DNA of 64,000 nucleotides, taken from assembly GCA_051453625.1 (NCBI GenBank), contig JBOZIK010000001.1:110258121-110322120 (forward strand), given 5' to 3'. A program made the translations under genes and the position numbers. This DNA is from Welwitschia mirabilis (lineage: Eukaryota; Gnetophyta; Gnetopsida; Welwitschiales). The notes beneath the pieces were generated by a model. The model had not been told where the DNA came from and ran no database searches. It worked only from the letters and a program-made list of their open reading frames with translations. Positions 36,163 to 47,118 of the stretch are shown here, piece after piece; position 1 is the stretch's first letter, and every line of letters begins with the position of its first letter.

Positions 36163-38422
36163 TAGAATCCTTTTCCATTAAATTCATTATTTTAATGACT
36201 TACTAGCATTAGAAGTTGGAGATTACCTTAGATTTTTGGAGCTTTAGGAATCACCATCTTAGACCTTAGAAGTTCTAGGCCTTATATTGTGGGTATGGCT
36301 AAAATGTATTTCTTGTATTCTTGTCAAATATTTTTATTTTTTTTAATTCTTGTATGTCTAACATGCTCTTTAAAATAGTAATGATAAATCTTATGAGTTT
36401 AAAGATATGTTTATTAAATTTCTTGCAAAAGTGGGATTATTTTCTTATTGTTGTCCTCAAGTTATCCCATTGCTAATGGTTGAACCATTGTTACTTACAC
36501 TTTTATTTATCGTTGAGTAGTTTCTTATATCTTAAACTTGAAATGGACTATAAAATATAAATAAAGCTATGTAATACTAGTTAAGGTATCCATTTTATGC
36601 ATCTTCAAGAAATAAGACATTTAAAGGACTCCCATTGGTCATGGGTAGCGATTGCAAAAATAAGCTGATTAGTGGATGATATTATTAGCAGATGCTCTTT
36701 ACTTATATATTATTTTTCTTATATATGGATATGAAAAGGTACAGTCTATGTAATTTCCATGATTTGAATCCTTTGATGGGCTATTACTAGCCATGAGAAC
36801 AAATATCCAAAGTGTAAGGACACTTCTCTCATAAGGAATTTCTAAGTTACTTATCAAGAAAATTAGAAAATAGTAAACAAGACAATTTAATTTATGTAGT
36901 AGTTAAAATTCTTAAAAATCCTTGGCTTGATTACCTAAAAACTTTGGTTTTGTGTATTGCTTATCCTTGTATATCCATTTCCTTATCTGGGTCATACTAG
37001 GAGTTGTAAATTTTTATGATTCTCATATCACACTTATTTTTATAAGTTATGATGGTGATAAATCTAAAGATTAAAGCTAAGATTAACTATTTTATAGAGT
37101 GCTACTTCTTAAAATCTTAATTTCATGTCTAGCTAAAATGAAAATTTTATTTTGTAAACTTGTGAAAATTTGTAAATTATTATTATTAATCTTCTTTCAG
37201 CTTATGTTAAAAATATCAAACTTGGAGTGAGCTATTTATTATATTTATCCTTATGTCTTTGTTATTACTTTATATTAAACTTTTATAGTTGCATTTTAAA
37301 ATAATTTTTCTATAGTAGAATTTTTAAACGTTATAGTTTTGAATAATGATACTTTTTATAAATATTCACTTTAAATTAATTTCTAATATTGTTTCAATTT
37401 TTAGTTTTAGTAAATTACATGGTTTTTAATATAAGACAAAGGTCATGAATTTGTATAAATCATTTTATCTTCCATTTTCTAATATGTAGATTTTATTTAA
37501 TATGTCTCTTTAAATGTTTTTTTTTAAGGATTCGTATCAAGACAATATCACTTTATAACATCATGTAAAGTAATTCACCGTTATAAATTTATTTATTTTA
37601 ATGTCTTATCACTATTTATATCATAATAGTTTGCATTTAAACAATTCCCATTTCCATTTTACAACTTAGCTTAGTTAATGTATTTTGATCCATGGTATAT
37701 AATCTTAATTACTCTATCTTTATAGCTAGTTATTTTCATATTTTAAGGAAGATATACCATAGGATCTTCATAGTAAAAATAACAGATTTTGATTTATCTA
37801 TTCTTCAAATAAGTATAGCAAGTAAAAATATTAAAAATAAAAGAGGACAAGGACTTCTTATGTTGATAGAAATGCTTAGGTTTGACTTTGTAGGTATATA
37901 TTAAGCTTAGATTTGTAAAACAATCATTAAAAAGTAGATTTTCAAGTTATTTTATTTAAAGAAAAATATGTAGAATTTGAAAAGTTAAAAAAATCCAAAC
38001 ATTTTGCAAACATTTGTATCTGTTAAAAATTTCTTCCCCCCTTAGAATGCATGAAAAAAACTTTGTAACAATATCAAAATAAGACTTATAGCAAAAAAAT
38101 AAAATAAAATAAATTTAAAAAAGAAAATCTTTAGGTATCTAATTTTTCATAAAATGCATTAAAAATGTAAAAATTTAAGACCCTAAAAATTTATTAGACA
38201 AAGAATTTAATATTGTATTTAAGTAGTTTATTTTAATGTCTCATGTTGAATTTAGTAGATTTTTTTGTATTAAATAGCATATTTTGACTGAGGATTTATT
38301 TTCTATGAACTTGGTAAACCTCATAATGCTTTTGAGTGAATGAATTATTTTTATCATTTTAACTTATTCAACCACTATTATGTCTAGTTAAGAGAGAATT
38401 ATTAATTTAAGTTATGTCATAT
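36163..38422. other. AT-rich region, nothing firmly recognised
   Basis: A stretch near 36208 (TAGCATTAGAAGTTGGAGA) weakly resembles an iMet primer site and would fit the candidate LTR before the gap, but agreement is only about 9 of 14 core bases. No coding domain is readable after it. Confidence 0.4.
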
Positions 38423-38924
38423 TGTAACATTCCAAATTCACTATTTATAAAAGAGTATGTGAATGTGCTAAATAAGAATTATTAGCATGTCNNNNNNNNN
38501 NNNNNNNNNNNNNNNNNNNNNNNNNNNNNNNNNNNNNNNNNNNNNNNNNNNNNNNNNNNNNNNNNNNNNNNNNNNNNNNNNNNNNNNNNNNTCATTATGA
38601 ATGGGTGAACTATGTCCTTCTATTATGCTATTTAAGTCTATGAAATTAAGTAGAGTTGGATAGACTAGGTGGATCTAACTAATAAAAATCTTGGCTAATC
38701 CCTAAGTGTCCCAAGAGGGGGGCTCAGGTCATGGTTCATCTCTTTACCTTTAACCACTAGTTTAGGATTGCTGGCTAATGATAAAAAATGTAGTTCCCTA
38801 CTATTAATAATAAAGTTATCTTCTCTAAATTTATTTCTTATTATTTTTATTGATTCTAGTATAATATTTAAATGTTCTTATTTATAACAAAAATGATTTT
38901 AAAATAGTAAAATGGAATATTACA
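38423..38924 (+). repeat. 5' LTR, chromovirus-like ends
   Basis: It starts TGTAACATTCC and ends GGAATATTACA; these ends are inverted copies of each other at 10 of 11 positions, as in Tekay/Del-type gypsy LTRs. The primer site follows at once. It includes a 100-N gap (38492-38591). No 3' partner was found; the element is probably cut by the Athila-like LTR at 40930 or by decay. Confidence 0.65.
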
Positions 38925-38940
38925 TTTGGTATTAGAGCTA
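38925..38940 (+). other. Primer binding site, iMet tRNA
   Basis: TTTGGTATTAGAGCTA, one C-to-T change from TTTGGTATCAGAGC, adjacent to the LTR end. Confidence 0.8.
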
Positions 38941-39096
38941 GTGATAAGTAGTAAATTGCTACTTTAAATAAACATAAGAAAGGAACCTAATCTTATAATA
39001 AAGAAAAGCATAACATTAAGAAATAGGATAAAAAACAAGTAGTACATAGAAAAGATATGATATTAAAAAAACAAGAAATCAAAAAATAATACATGA

Positions 39097-40300
39097 GATA
39101 TGATTCCTTGGATAAGTAAGAAATATAAAATCATTGTTGAGGAAAAAGAAAATCCTCTAGAGAAAATAGAATGCGATTATGACCCTTCATGTCTAGAATG
39201 GATGGCTTCACAACACTTAGAATCACCTCCATCTAAGTCATATTATGAGGAATCTCTACAATACTAATCTTGTCTAAAGAAGAGTCTGCTATAGGATCTA
39301 TCCTACTAATGGGATATGGATTCTTATAAAGCTTTATACAAAGCTTACTATAAGTCACTAAAGTTCCTAAGAGATGCTCCATAAAGAGCTTTCAATCATG
39401 ATATAAAACATTTATATCATTAATAGTAATTGTCAGTAGGTTTGTATAAGACTAGATCATCCTTTCTTTATTTATTAAATAAGTGGACAAAGCAGCCTAA
39501 CTTTTCTCTAATGTGGTAATCTAAGAAGCATCTACCCATGACCTCTTCCCTAAAAGGTTCATGTTTTCCACCTAATTTTCTATAATTTAAATGGAATCAC
39601 ACATGGATTCTTATTATTCTATCCCATGTTGAGCCATACAATAGAAAGATTTCATCATATTAATTAAGTTATAGAAATCTCAAAGTGGGATATGTCATTT
39701 GTACTATGGAGGATAATGGAAGTTAAAGTAAATATACTAGTAACACTAAAAGTCCTATGGGAAATCTATTACCTTGAAATGATGATAAGTATTAACATTA
39801 TCTAGGTAAGACAAATAAATAACTTATGTATGTAGTAAGTTGGAAAGAGTTTATTACTCTTTCAAATGATCCATCAGCTTCTTAATCCTTGGATATACAA
39901 TCTCTACCACTTACAATAACTAATCGATATGGTATGATATCCAACCTTTCTTATTAAAAATTATCTATGGAGTCACAGATGTACATCAAGGAGGTTTTAA
40001 AGACTTTTTAGTAATTAGAAGACACTAGCTTAGAGACAAAAGTAGGGAATAGAATATGATGTATTCCCCTCATCCAGTAATGCATTAAATTCATTTATAA
40101 TCTTCTTTCATTGGAAATCAAAAGGTTATAGTAAATCCATTAAGAGATCATTAGAAGAAATAAAAGAAAAAGAGTCACTTACTACTATACAGTCCTCTCT
40201 TAGCTAGTGAAATAAAATCTTCTCTAAGAGTCATGGGATAAACTTAAGATCATCCTCTATCAAAGGTTCATAGAATGGAACCTAAAATAAAAGAAAAGAA
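39097..40300 (+). pseudogene. Decayed coding region of a reverse-transcribing element, family unassigned
   Basis: It opens with about 55 codons (MIPWISKKYKIIVEEKENPL onward, then SCLEWMASQHLESPPSK), followed by stops and frame changes through which further protein-like blocks can be read (for example SYKALYKAYYKSLKFLRDAP near 39330 and SLPLTITNRYGMISNLSY near 39905). It follows an LTR and iMet primer site, so a gag position is expected. It has no Trp-Trp gag motif or zinc knuckle that I can see and does not look like the chromovirus gag at 15748. Alternatives are an unusual gypsy gag or an old endogenous pararetrovirus piece, since those also use iMet priming; I cannot decide. Confidence 0.45.
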
Positions 40301-40929
40301 AATTTTAAGTAAAATATCATACCAATTAAAAACAAAAAATAAGAAAGATAAAGAGAAAAGGAGAATCAAAATAATATCTAACAAGGCTGGTGTCATAAAG
40401 TAAAGCGAAGGGAGGATTTTTTTTCTTCTAGTTCGTCATCTATTGGGTAGTTAATATAAGCCTTCTCACATTTATGATGGAAAGAGTCATGTGAACTCAA
40501 AGCCTTACTCATCTATAACTAACAATAAATAAAAAAAGAGTCATAAAAAATACACTTATTATCTAAAAACCCTATACAAGAATCCATACCTTATATAGAA
40601 TAGAAAAACTATGATGGGATGTTTCTTTAGGATTATAGCCCCTAGAAACTTCATCCTTCATAGACGAATAAGGACAAGAATAAAGTAAGGAACCCATGAA
40701 AGAAAAATATAAGCCACTAAAACTCTTAGAAGAAAAGTATATGTCAAGTGAGATATGCACATAGAAACACTTGCCCTTATGACCATTCTACTTCATGCAA
40801 GTTAATTAAGAAAGAGTGAATAAACAAAAAATGGAGGACTAATTCAATAAATCTCCATAAACTAAAAATGGTAATAAATAAATGATATAAGTAGGAATAT
40901 TATTAATTTTTTTATGGAGAAAGGCTTGA
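40301..40929. other. Spacer, nothing recognised
   Basis: AT-rich. A 62-codon minus-strand frame at 40572-40760 has no family resemblance. No primer site is recognisable next to the LTR at 40930. Confidence 0.4.
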
Positions 40930-42159
40930 TGTTGTGGTAAGCATTTATGTAATCATTATATGCTTAAGAAAATCCTATCCATCACAAATATTTACATAAC
41001 ACACACACTAGTAGAGATAGGAATTAATCCAAATGTTAAAATTTATCAAAGGCACTAGACCTAAAGTTAAATAATTGATTTAAGTAAAGTATTTTTGTAT
41101 TTTACATTTAGGTTTAGGTAAAAAGAATAATGCAATAAAATGATGAAAATTAAATGCACTAATGAAATCCCAATAAAACCTATTGTAAATGTAATATATT
41201 GGCCCTACATAACCTAGATAGATCAAGGAAACCATCACTAAACCTAACCAACCTAAGCTATTAAGTACATTGAATAGAATATAGAAAATATGGAATGATT
41301 AAGCTATGAAATGCAAAGTAAAATATAATGCAAAACCTAAACTAATGATTTCAACCTTATCAAAGGTTACCCTTTACAATTTATATTAACTACAAAGTTG
41401 TGAAAAAATCATAATCAACATAAATCATAAGGGATATACATATAAAAAAAACTAAAATAATCTTTTTATTACTATTGAACCAACATTTTGTTATAAAGTA
41501 GCAGCATCTGAATGAAGGATACACAACCCAACACTAAGGAAAACCCCTTTTTGTAATAATGGATAAACCTCCTATGCTTTAGTCTACTATTATGAGATTT
41601 TTAGGTGCCAAAGAAGATGAACTCAGAATGAGGATGAATATAGTATTTATTTATAATAATAAACTCTAAAAATGGCAAATCTAACAAATGAAATATAAAT
41701 CCTAATGATGCATAGGAGGCATATGACACATTACACAAGTTTGGTGAAGTTCAGTTCATTGACTAATTTTAGACATTGTCATGATGATCATGCAGATAAG
41801 AGTGGGGATGATCCCATATCACAAGAAGTTACATATTTATCTTTATCATCAGTATAGTCAGCATTCTTGTTAGTATATATTTGGTGTTATTTGTACTATC
41901 ATCTGGATAATGAAGGGGATAATGGTCTTTTTAAAATTCTTTTATCAAGTCAAATTAGACTTGTAGATCATTTATTCCTTCTTAAAATATGAATTATTAG
42001 AGATCATACAAAATTTCTTCAAATGTACTAGTGTTTATGAATTTTTATGATTTTCTCTTTGACTCTCAATAATCATCATTTTCTTCTTAAACCTATCTAG
42101 ATGTCCTATAAGACTACTTAAAATACTCCATTAAAAACATACAATTTGGCATTAGAACA
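40930..42159 (-). mobile_element. Athila-like gypsy LTR, full length, minus strand
   Basis: On the minus strand it starts TGTTCTAATGCCAAATTG at 42159 and ends TACCACAACA at 40930; the length of 1230 bases matches 51457-52710. Shared landmarks are GGAGTATTTTAAGTAG near the start, the TTAGTGTTGGGTTGTG block near 41535, and the ACCTTTGATAAGG block near 41350. No target-site duplication is visible (CTTGA on the left, TAGGC on the right), so it may be one end of a broken element rather than a clean solo LTR. Confidence 0.8.
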
Positions 42160-43045
42160 TAGGCCTTCACTTAGCCTTCTTAGTCTCTGAAAAAGTAGGT
42201 GAACAATTATGATTATAAACCTAATTAACTAAGATAAACATTAAGTAGGGAAATGTAAAATAAGTTTAGAAATCTCAGTATGTAGAATCAAATCCCAAAA
42301 TTAAATAAACTAAAAGATTTACCTTAGTAGATATTCTAACCGTGCTATCATCCAATATATTAGCTGGATGATAATGGGAATAATAGTTTCTTAAAAATTT
42401 GTTTGTAAAATCAAATATTTGAAATTATAATCACTTTAAAACATGATAAAAAATACTTATCATTACAATATCCCCCACTTAAAACATTTAGTACATTAAA
42501 GAAATAGAGATTGATTTTCATAATAACAAAGTCAACATAAGATATTACCATAATAACTTAGATAAATGATGTGCATGTATAATCCAAAAAGGTAATAATT
42601 CATAAATGATATTCATAAATTAAACATTAAGATCTTAAGAATAATTTATCAAGATGAATACATCAAAACTAAATAAGCATAACATTGTTTCCCTTATTCA
42701 TGATCTTCTAAAGAAATAAATGATATGCATGATGTAATGCAAAAAACTTTGTAAAGTACCACTCGAATAGGTAGTAATCATGATGATGTCAAGAAATTAA
42801 TATTTTTAAATAATGAATGATAAGATCAAAAGTTTCTTAGAAATGGACTCACTTACTCACGCCCCAAAACATACCAAAATCCTCAAGACTGAAATGGTCA
42901 TGTGGGAATACCATAAGCTCAATGAGTCTCAGAAATAAGTAATACCTCTAATGGTATTAGGAACACCACTAATCCCATAGCCTTAAAAAAATAATTATTT
43001 TCTATTATTAGGAGAGTGTAACCATATTTAGAGAAGTAAGAACCT
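42160..43045. other. Spacer between two Athila-like LTRs
   Basis: No coding. On the minus strand TAAGTGGGGGATATTG near 42467-42482 looks like a polypurine tract, and a GATGATAGC/GCTATCATC module occurs near 42345-42380. The stretch could be the 3' internal end of the minus-strand element to its left. Confidence 0.4.
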
Positions 43046-43737
43046 TATTAAGATGCTAATTTATAGGAATTTGATGATGTATTTTGAGTAATTTTACACA
43101 ATATTTATATAGACTTGGATGTCATTATGATAATTATGGAGAAATGATAGGATGATCACTAAAACATGTGATTCTTAGCATATTTGAAGGCATCTTAGGC
43201 TTATTTTGATNNNNNNNNNNNNNNNNNNNNNNNNNNNNNNNNNNNNNNNNNNNNNNNNNNNNNNNNNNNNNNNNNNNNNNNNNNNNNNNNNNNNNNNNNN
43301 NNNNNNNNNNNNNNNNNNNNNNNNNNNNNNNNNNNNNNNNNNNNNNNNNNNNNNNNNNNNNNNNNNNNNNNNTAATGGACCACCTTATAACATGAAGTGA
43401 TATCCCTGGTATCATCTCCATGATAGTCAAAATGATAGCTATTTTTTATGGATGGAAATAATTACCTTTGTAATGGAGTCATGCAATTCATATGGATTGC
43501 TAAGCTTTCTTCTTTGACTCCTAGGATTAAGATTCTAGAAATTCAATATAAAACTATAAATATCCTTCCTTTTCTTTACTCATTTTTCCATCTTTTATAC
43601 CCAACGTTCTTGCAATAAAAGATTGAAGAAAAGAAGTCCATCCAGTAGCTATAGAGAGAATTTTACCTTGGTATTAGGCTGAGTATCCTCCATTGAAGTA
43701 TTTCTACTTTGTTGTAAGTGGATGTAAGAGTTCATGA
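43046..43737 (+). mobile_element. Athila-like gypsy LTR, 5' part only
   Basis: Aligns with 51457-52148, from GATGCTAATTTATAGGAATT at the start, through TATA at 43554-43562, to GTGGATGTAAGAGTTCATGA at the end. It contains a 162-N gap (43211-43372) and stops at a 100-N gap. Confidence 0.85.
43554..43562 (+). promoter_or_regulatory. TATA box of Athila-like LTR
   Basis: CTATAAATA at the same LTR position as 51964-51972. Confidence 0.55.
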
Positions 43738-43837
43738 NNNNNNNNNNNNNNNNNNNNNNNNNNNNNNNNNNNNNNNNNNNNNNNNNNNNNNNNNNNNNNN
43801 NNNNNNNNNNNNNNNNNNNNNNNNNNNNNNNNNNNNN
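43738..43837. other. Assembly gap, 100 N
   Basis: It joins a truncated Athila-like LTR to the middle of a copia integrase, so the true junction is unknown. Confidence 0.95.
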
Positions 43838-44600
43838 AAGATAAACTCTATTAATAATATAACATGCTATGATAATAGATTTATCCTAAAAAGACTTAAG
43901 TACTTATTTATCATTAATCATAGTTCAAGCCATTTTTTGAAGAACTATTTTCTTTTTTTAGCTATACCATTTTGTTTTGGTATCTTTGGAGATAAAAATT
44001 GATGATCAATACCTTTTTTAATGTAATACTTTTCAAAAAATAATTTTCAAACTCTTCAATATGATGACTTCTTATCTTCTTTATGGTGTAACCCTTTTTA
44101 TTTTGAATCTTGTTGCAAATCTGAATCCAATTCTTGTAAGCTTCAGATTTGTTAGATAAAAAGGTAATCCAAGTATATCTAGACTAGTCATCAACCATTA
44201 TGAGAAAATAACACTTTCCACCTAGACTACGAGTTTGAGCAGATCCAACTAAATCCATATAAATGAGTTTTAATGGAACTGAAGTAGAAACATGAGTTTT
44301 ACTCTTATGAAAAGTTCTAATTTGTTTCCCCTTTTAACATGCATCACACAACTGTTGTTTTTTTATATTTATCTTATGGATTCCTTTAACAATACTTTTA
44401 TGAATAATCAATTTTAATTATTCATAATTAACATATCCTACATGTTTATGCCATAATTCATCTTGAGGAACATTCAAAAAATAATAAGGAGAACACGATT
44501 GATCTATGCTATAAACATTATTTATTTGGTTAGCTCTAAGTATCATATCATTTGATTTTCCATGTACAATTTCATATTTTGATTTATAAAAGACTACTTT
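43838..44600 (-). pseudogene. Copia integrase remnant, element 3
   Basis: Readable on the minus strand: ELWHKHVGYVNYE (HHCC zinc segment), CDAC, KGKQIRTFHKSKTHVS, LIYMDLVG with the first catalytic Asp, YFLIMVDD and YTWITFLSNKSEAYKNW. It ends at the 100-N gap. Confidence 0.8.
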
Positions 44601-44604
44601 ATAA

Positions 44605-44830
44605 AATTTATTACAAATTTAACTAATGCTGAATAAATTGTGCTTCAAACCACTTACATATAAAACTTCATTAATTCTAGGAAGGTTACCTCCACCAAAG
44701 CTTCCAATGCCTTCTATTGTTGCTCTTTCATTGTCTCTGAAGGTTACTTCTTCTCTATCAAAGTGACTTAAATGTTTGAATCTCGATTTGTTTTCTATCA
44801 TATGCCTCGAACATCCACTATCAAGATATC
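44605..44830 (-). pseudogene. Copia protease C-terminal remnant, element 3
   Basis: The open stretch 44619-44801 has REEVTFRDNERATIEGIGSF and INEVLYVSGLKHNLFSIS. It aligns with the protease ends of elements 1 and 2 but is clearly diverged from both. Confidence 0.8.
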
Positions 44831-45162
44831 AACTTATGCTATTTAAGACTTTGAAGTCTGTGTGGATCAAAAGCTTTTAAGATCATTAGCTTTTACCCAT
44901 ATAGCCATTTTAGACTTATGTGGTAGATTTTTCTTAGGAATAAATCTAAATAAAAAAGAACTACTAAAATTTGAAAATAACATTAACTTTCTAACATTAC
45001 ACATAAATTTTGAATGATCTAATTTTCCATAAAAATGATAAGTAAGTTTTGAAACAAAATTACCATAACTAGTTACTTGAGTTTTCTATGCTTGAGGTTT
45101 CTTTGAGATGAACCCAATACCAGATTTGGTTTCAACTGATTTCTGAACTCCAAGCATTTGTT

Positions 45163-45441
45163 CTAATATGGTGATCCATATAAAAAATTATTAATAAAAT
45201 ATAATAAATATTTTACCTGCAAAGTGAGATTGGTATTTTCATATTTTACTTTTTCAAAGCTTGATTCCAACTCATCTTTTTCTTTAGTGAGGAATTTTAT
45301 AACATTATTTAGGTCATTAATCCTTCTGGCTAATTTTTCACATTCTTGATACAACTCTTGACAAGTATTTTCCAAATCAACTTCATTTTCATCATTTACT
45401 AAGAAATTTGAAACATCTTGTAAAGGTGGCACAAAGGCCAT
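45163..45441 (-). pseudogene. gag: Gag C-terminal coiled-coil segment, element 3
   Basis: A 92-codon open stretch. It contains CQELYQECEKLARRINDLNN and KEKDELESSFEKVKYENTNL, a strongly heptad-like acidic/basic segment matching 5820-5980 and 26387-26608. The capsid part that should precede it is deleted. Confidence 0.7.
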
Positions 45442-45659
45442 AAAAGAGAGTCTCCTTTCTCTAGTATTGTCTCCTTTATTTGATCCTTATGAGTTTTTTC
45501 TTTCTGCAATTTGTTTAAACATATGTCCAAATACTATCTAGAGAAAATAGATAAAGGCATAGGTATTTAGAGAGGGCATGCTAAAAAATTCATCAAATAG
45601 AATATCCATTGAAGGGTTCTCAGTTCAGATCTATTAAGATCTCTCAAGGACTAACCTAA

Positions 45660-45673
45660 GCTCTGATATCAAA
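45660..45673 (-). other. Primer binding site, iMet tRNA, element 3
   Basis: TTTGATATCAGAGC on the minus strand, adjacent to the LTR end (CCTATCA). One G-to-A change from TTTGGTATCAGAGC; the best preserved copia primer site here. Confidence 0.85.
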
Positions 45674-46453
45674 TGATAGGATCAAGAACCCTAAGGTGAA
45701 TAGGTTATCTCAAAAACCTTAAGCTCAAAATCAAATTAAAGATATATAATCATAGATTGTATGTAAATAATTAATGAAATCAAGAATGTACATATAAGAA
45801 ATGAAAAACAAAATGTAAAACATAAAATAAAAACTACTAAATTAGAAGCACACAATATTTATAATGGTTCAAAAATTACCCTACTCCACTCTCAATGATC
45901 AGCTTTTTCTAAGATTGATCTCATATTTTTATTACTTAATAGGTTTTTTCATGCTCATCTATTAACTCTTACAAGTAGAATTTTATAGATTAAGTCTCAA
46001 CCTTAACAACAAACTTTTATAGGCTAAGTATTGATCTTAAAAAGTAATGGATGTGATGTAATGTAACCTTGGTAGCTTTAATATCACATATTTAGTATCA
46101 GTATAATAAATGGAGCTCTTCTCTAATGGAATACAATGATGAGGTCTCTTAGATCTGATTCTAAGTGAAGTTATTATTTTAAGGATAGATCTTCTTAATC
46201 AGATATGAATTANNNNNNNNNNCTTTTTCAGTATCAGTACATAGAATAGAGCTCTTCTTCAAATGAATATAGTGATGAAGTCCTTATATCTGATTCTGAG
46301 TAACATCCTAATCCAAGAATAGATCTTCTTAATCAGATATGAATTAGTACAAAAGATGTTCTAATGAAATATGCTACTTAATCATTTAGATCATAATGAA
46401 TATGCTAATTTTAAAAAGTGCCAAAAAGATCTCTAAGTCATCTCTTGCCTAGG

Positions 46454-46461
46454 TATTTATA
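46454..46461 (-). promoter_or_regulatory. TATA box of element 3 LTR
   Basis: TATAAATA on the minus strand, downstream of the motif array. The related LTR has ATATAAATA in the same place near 1241-1249. Confidence 0.6.
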
Positions 46462-46567
46462 ATGGAAAGTTACTAGGGTTTAATACAATTTAATTGTACC
46501 TCCAATGGCTATAAATGCCTAGAAAAAAACTAAGTAATGGCTAGGTAATGGATACATAACATCTACA

Positions 46568-46960
46568 AGATTTAATTTTTTGTATCATCCAGTCAACCCT
46601 ACAAATATCCGATCAACCCCATAAGAACTCGATTGACACCTTCCTAGATCTAGTTGACCTCTTGTCTCTCAATCTAAAACTATGGACTTGTTAGTTTCTT
46701 AGATCTAGTTAACCCCATTAAAATCTAATTGATCCTTTTCCTTTCAGTCTGGGACTTGACTATCATCTCCTCAAATCTGGTCGATCCCATGAATATTTGG
46801 TCAACCCCATTCCTCTCAGTCTAGGACTATTGGTTCTTGAGATCAAAGGTCTAATCAATCCTTTCACAATTAGATTGAATCCTTTGGATTCAATTCATTT
46901 ATTTTGTGTTTGCTTTAGGTGTGGTCAATCCCTCTAAGATCTGGTCGACCCTCATTAAGG
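46568..46960 (-). promoter_or_regulatory. Array of GGGGTYGACC-like motifs in U3, element 3
   Basis: About ten copies in 390 bp, plus-strand forms AGTCAACCC, GATCAACCCC, GATTGACACC, AGTTGACC, AGTTAACCCC, GGTCGATCCC, GGTCAACCCC, GGTCAATCCC and GGTCGACCCT. Most follow TCTGG or TCTAG, giving a longer shared unit TCTGGTCGACCCCAT. Confidence 0.55.
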
Positions 46961-47105
46961 TAAACATAACTAGATAGTTTCTTTCATGCATTTGCGTCCA
47001 AATCTTTCACCTGTATAAACCAAACTCATCTGCACACAATATCTAACAAATTTGCACTACACTAAAAGAATTAGTTTGACATCAATTGGTAAATATAGTT
47101 TAACA

Positions 47106-47118
47106 ATCTCTTCCTTTA
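47106..47118 (-). other. Polypurine-like tract next to element 3 LTR
   Basis: TAAAGGAAGAGAT on the minus strand, directly before the LTR start. Sequence further upstream (TCATCAATGT) resembles the element 1 sequence before its own tract. Confidence 0.6.

Larger units (their letters stand above)
45674..47105 (-). repeat. SIRE-like copia LTR, element 3
   Basis: On the minus strand it starts TGTTAAACTATATTTACC and ends GATCCTATCA. It shares its start with element 1 (ATGTCAAACTAAT) and most of its length with 1030-1893. U3 has a dense GGTCGACC-like array (46568-46960). A TATA box, TATAAATA, lies at 46454-46461 on the minus strand. A duplicated block of about 120 bases flanks a 10-N gap (46213-46222). 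Confidence 0.85.
43838..47118 (-). mobile_element. SIRE-like copia element 3, partial
   Basis: On the minus strand: polypurine-like tract, LTR (45674-47105), iMet primer site, short gag remainder, protease, and integrase cut by the gap. The gag N-terminal two thirds are missing, since only about 220 bases separate the primer site from the gag C-terminal coil. RT and beyond are lost at the gap. Confidence 0.75.

Noticed and set aside
42467-42482. TAAGTGGGGGATATTG on the minus strand as a copia polypurine tract and LTR start
   Set aside because: No LTR continues from it; the next LTR (42159) is Athila-like. It may instead be the 3' internal end of that element, so no separate feature is claimed.
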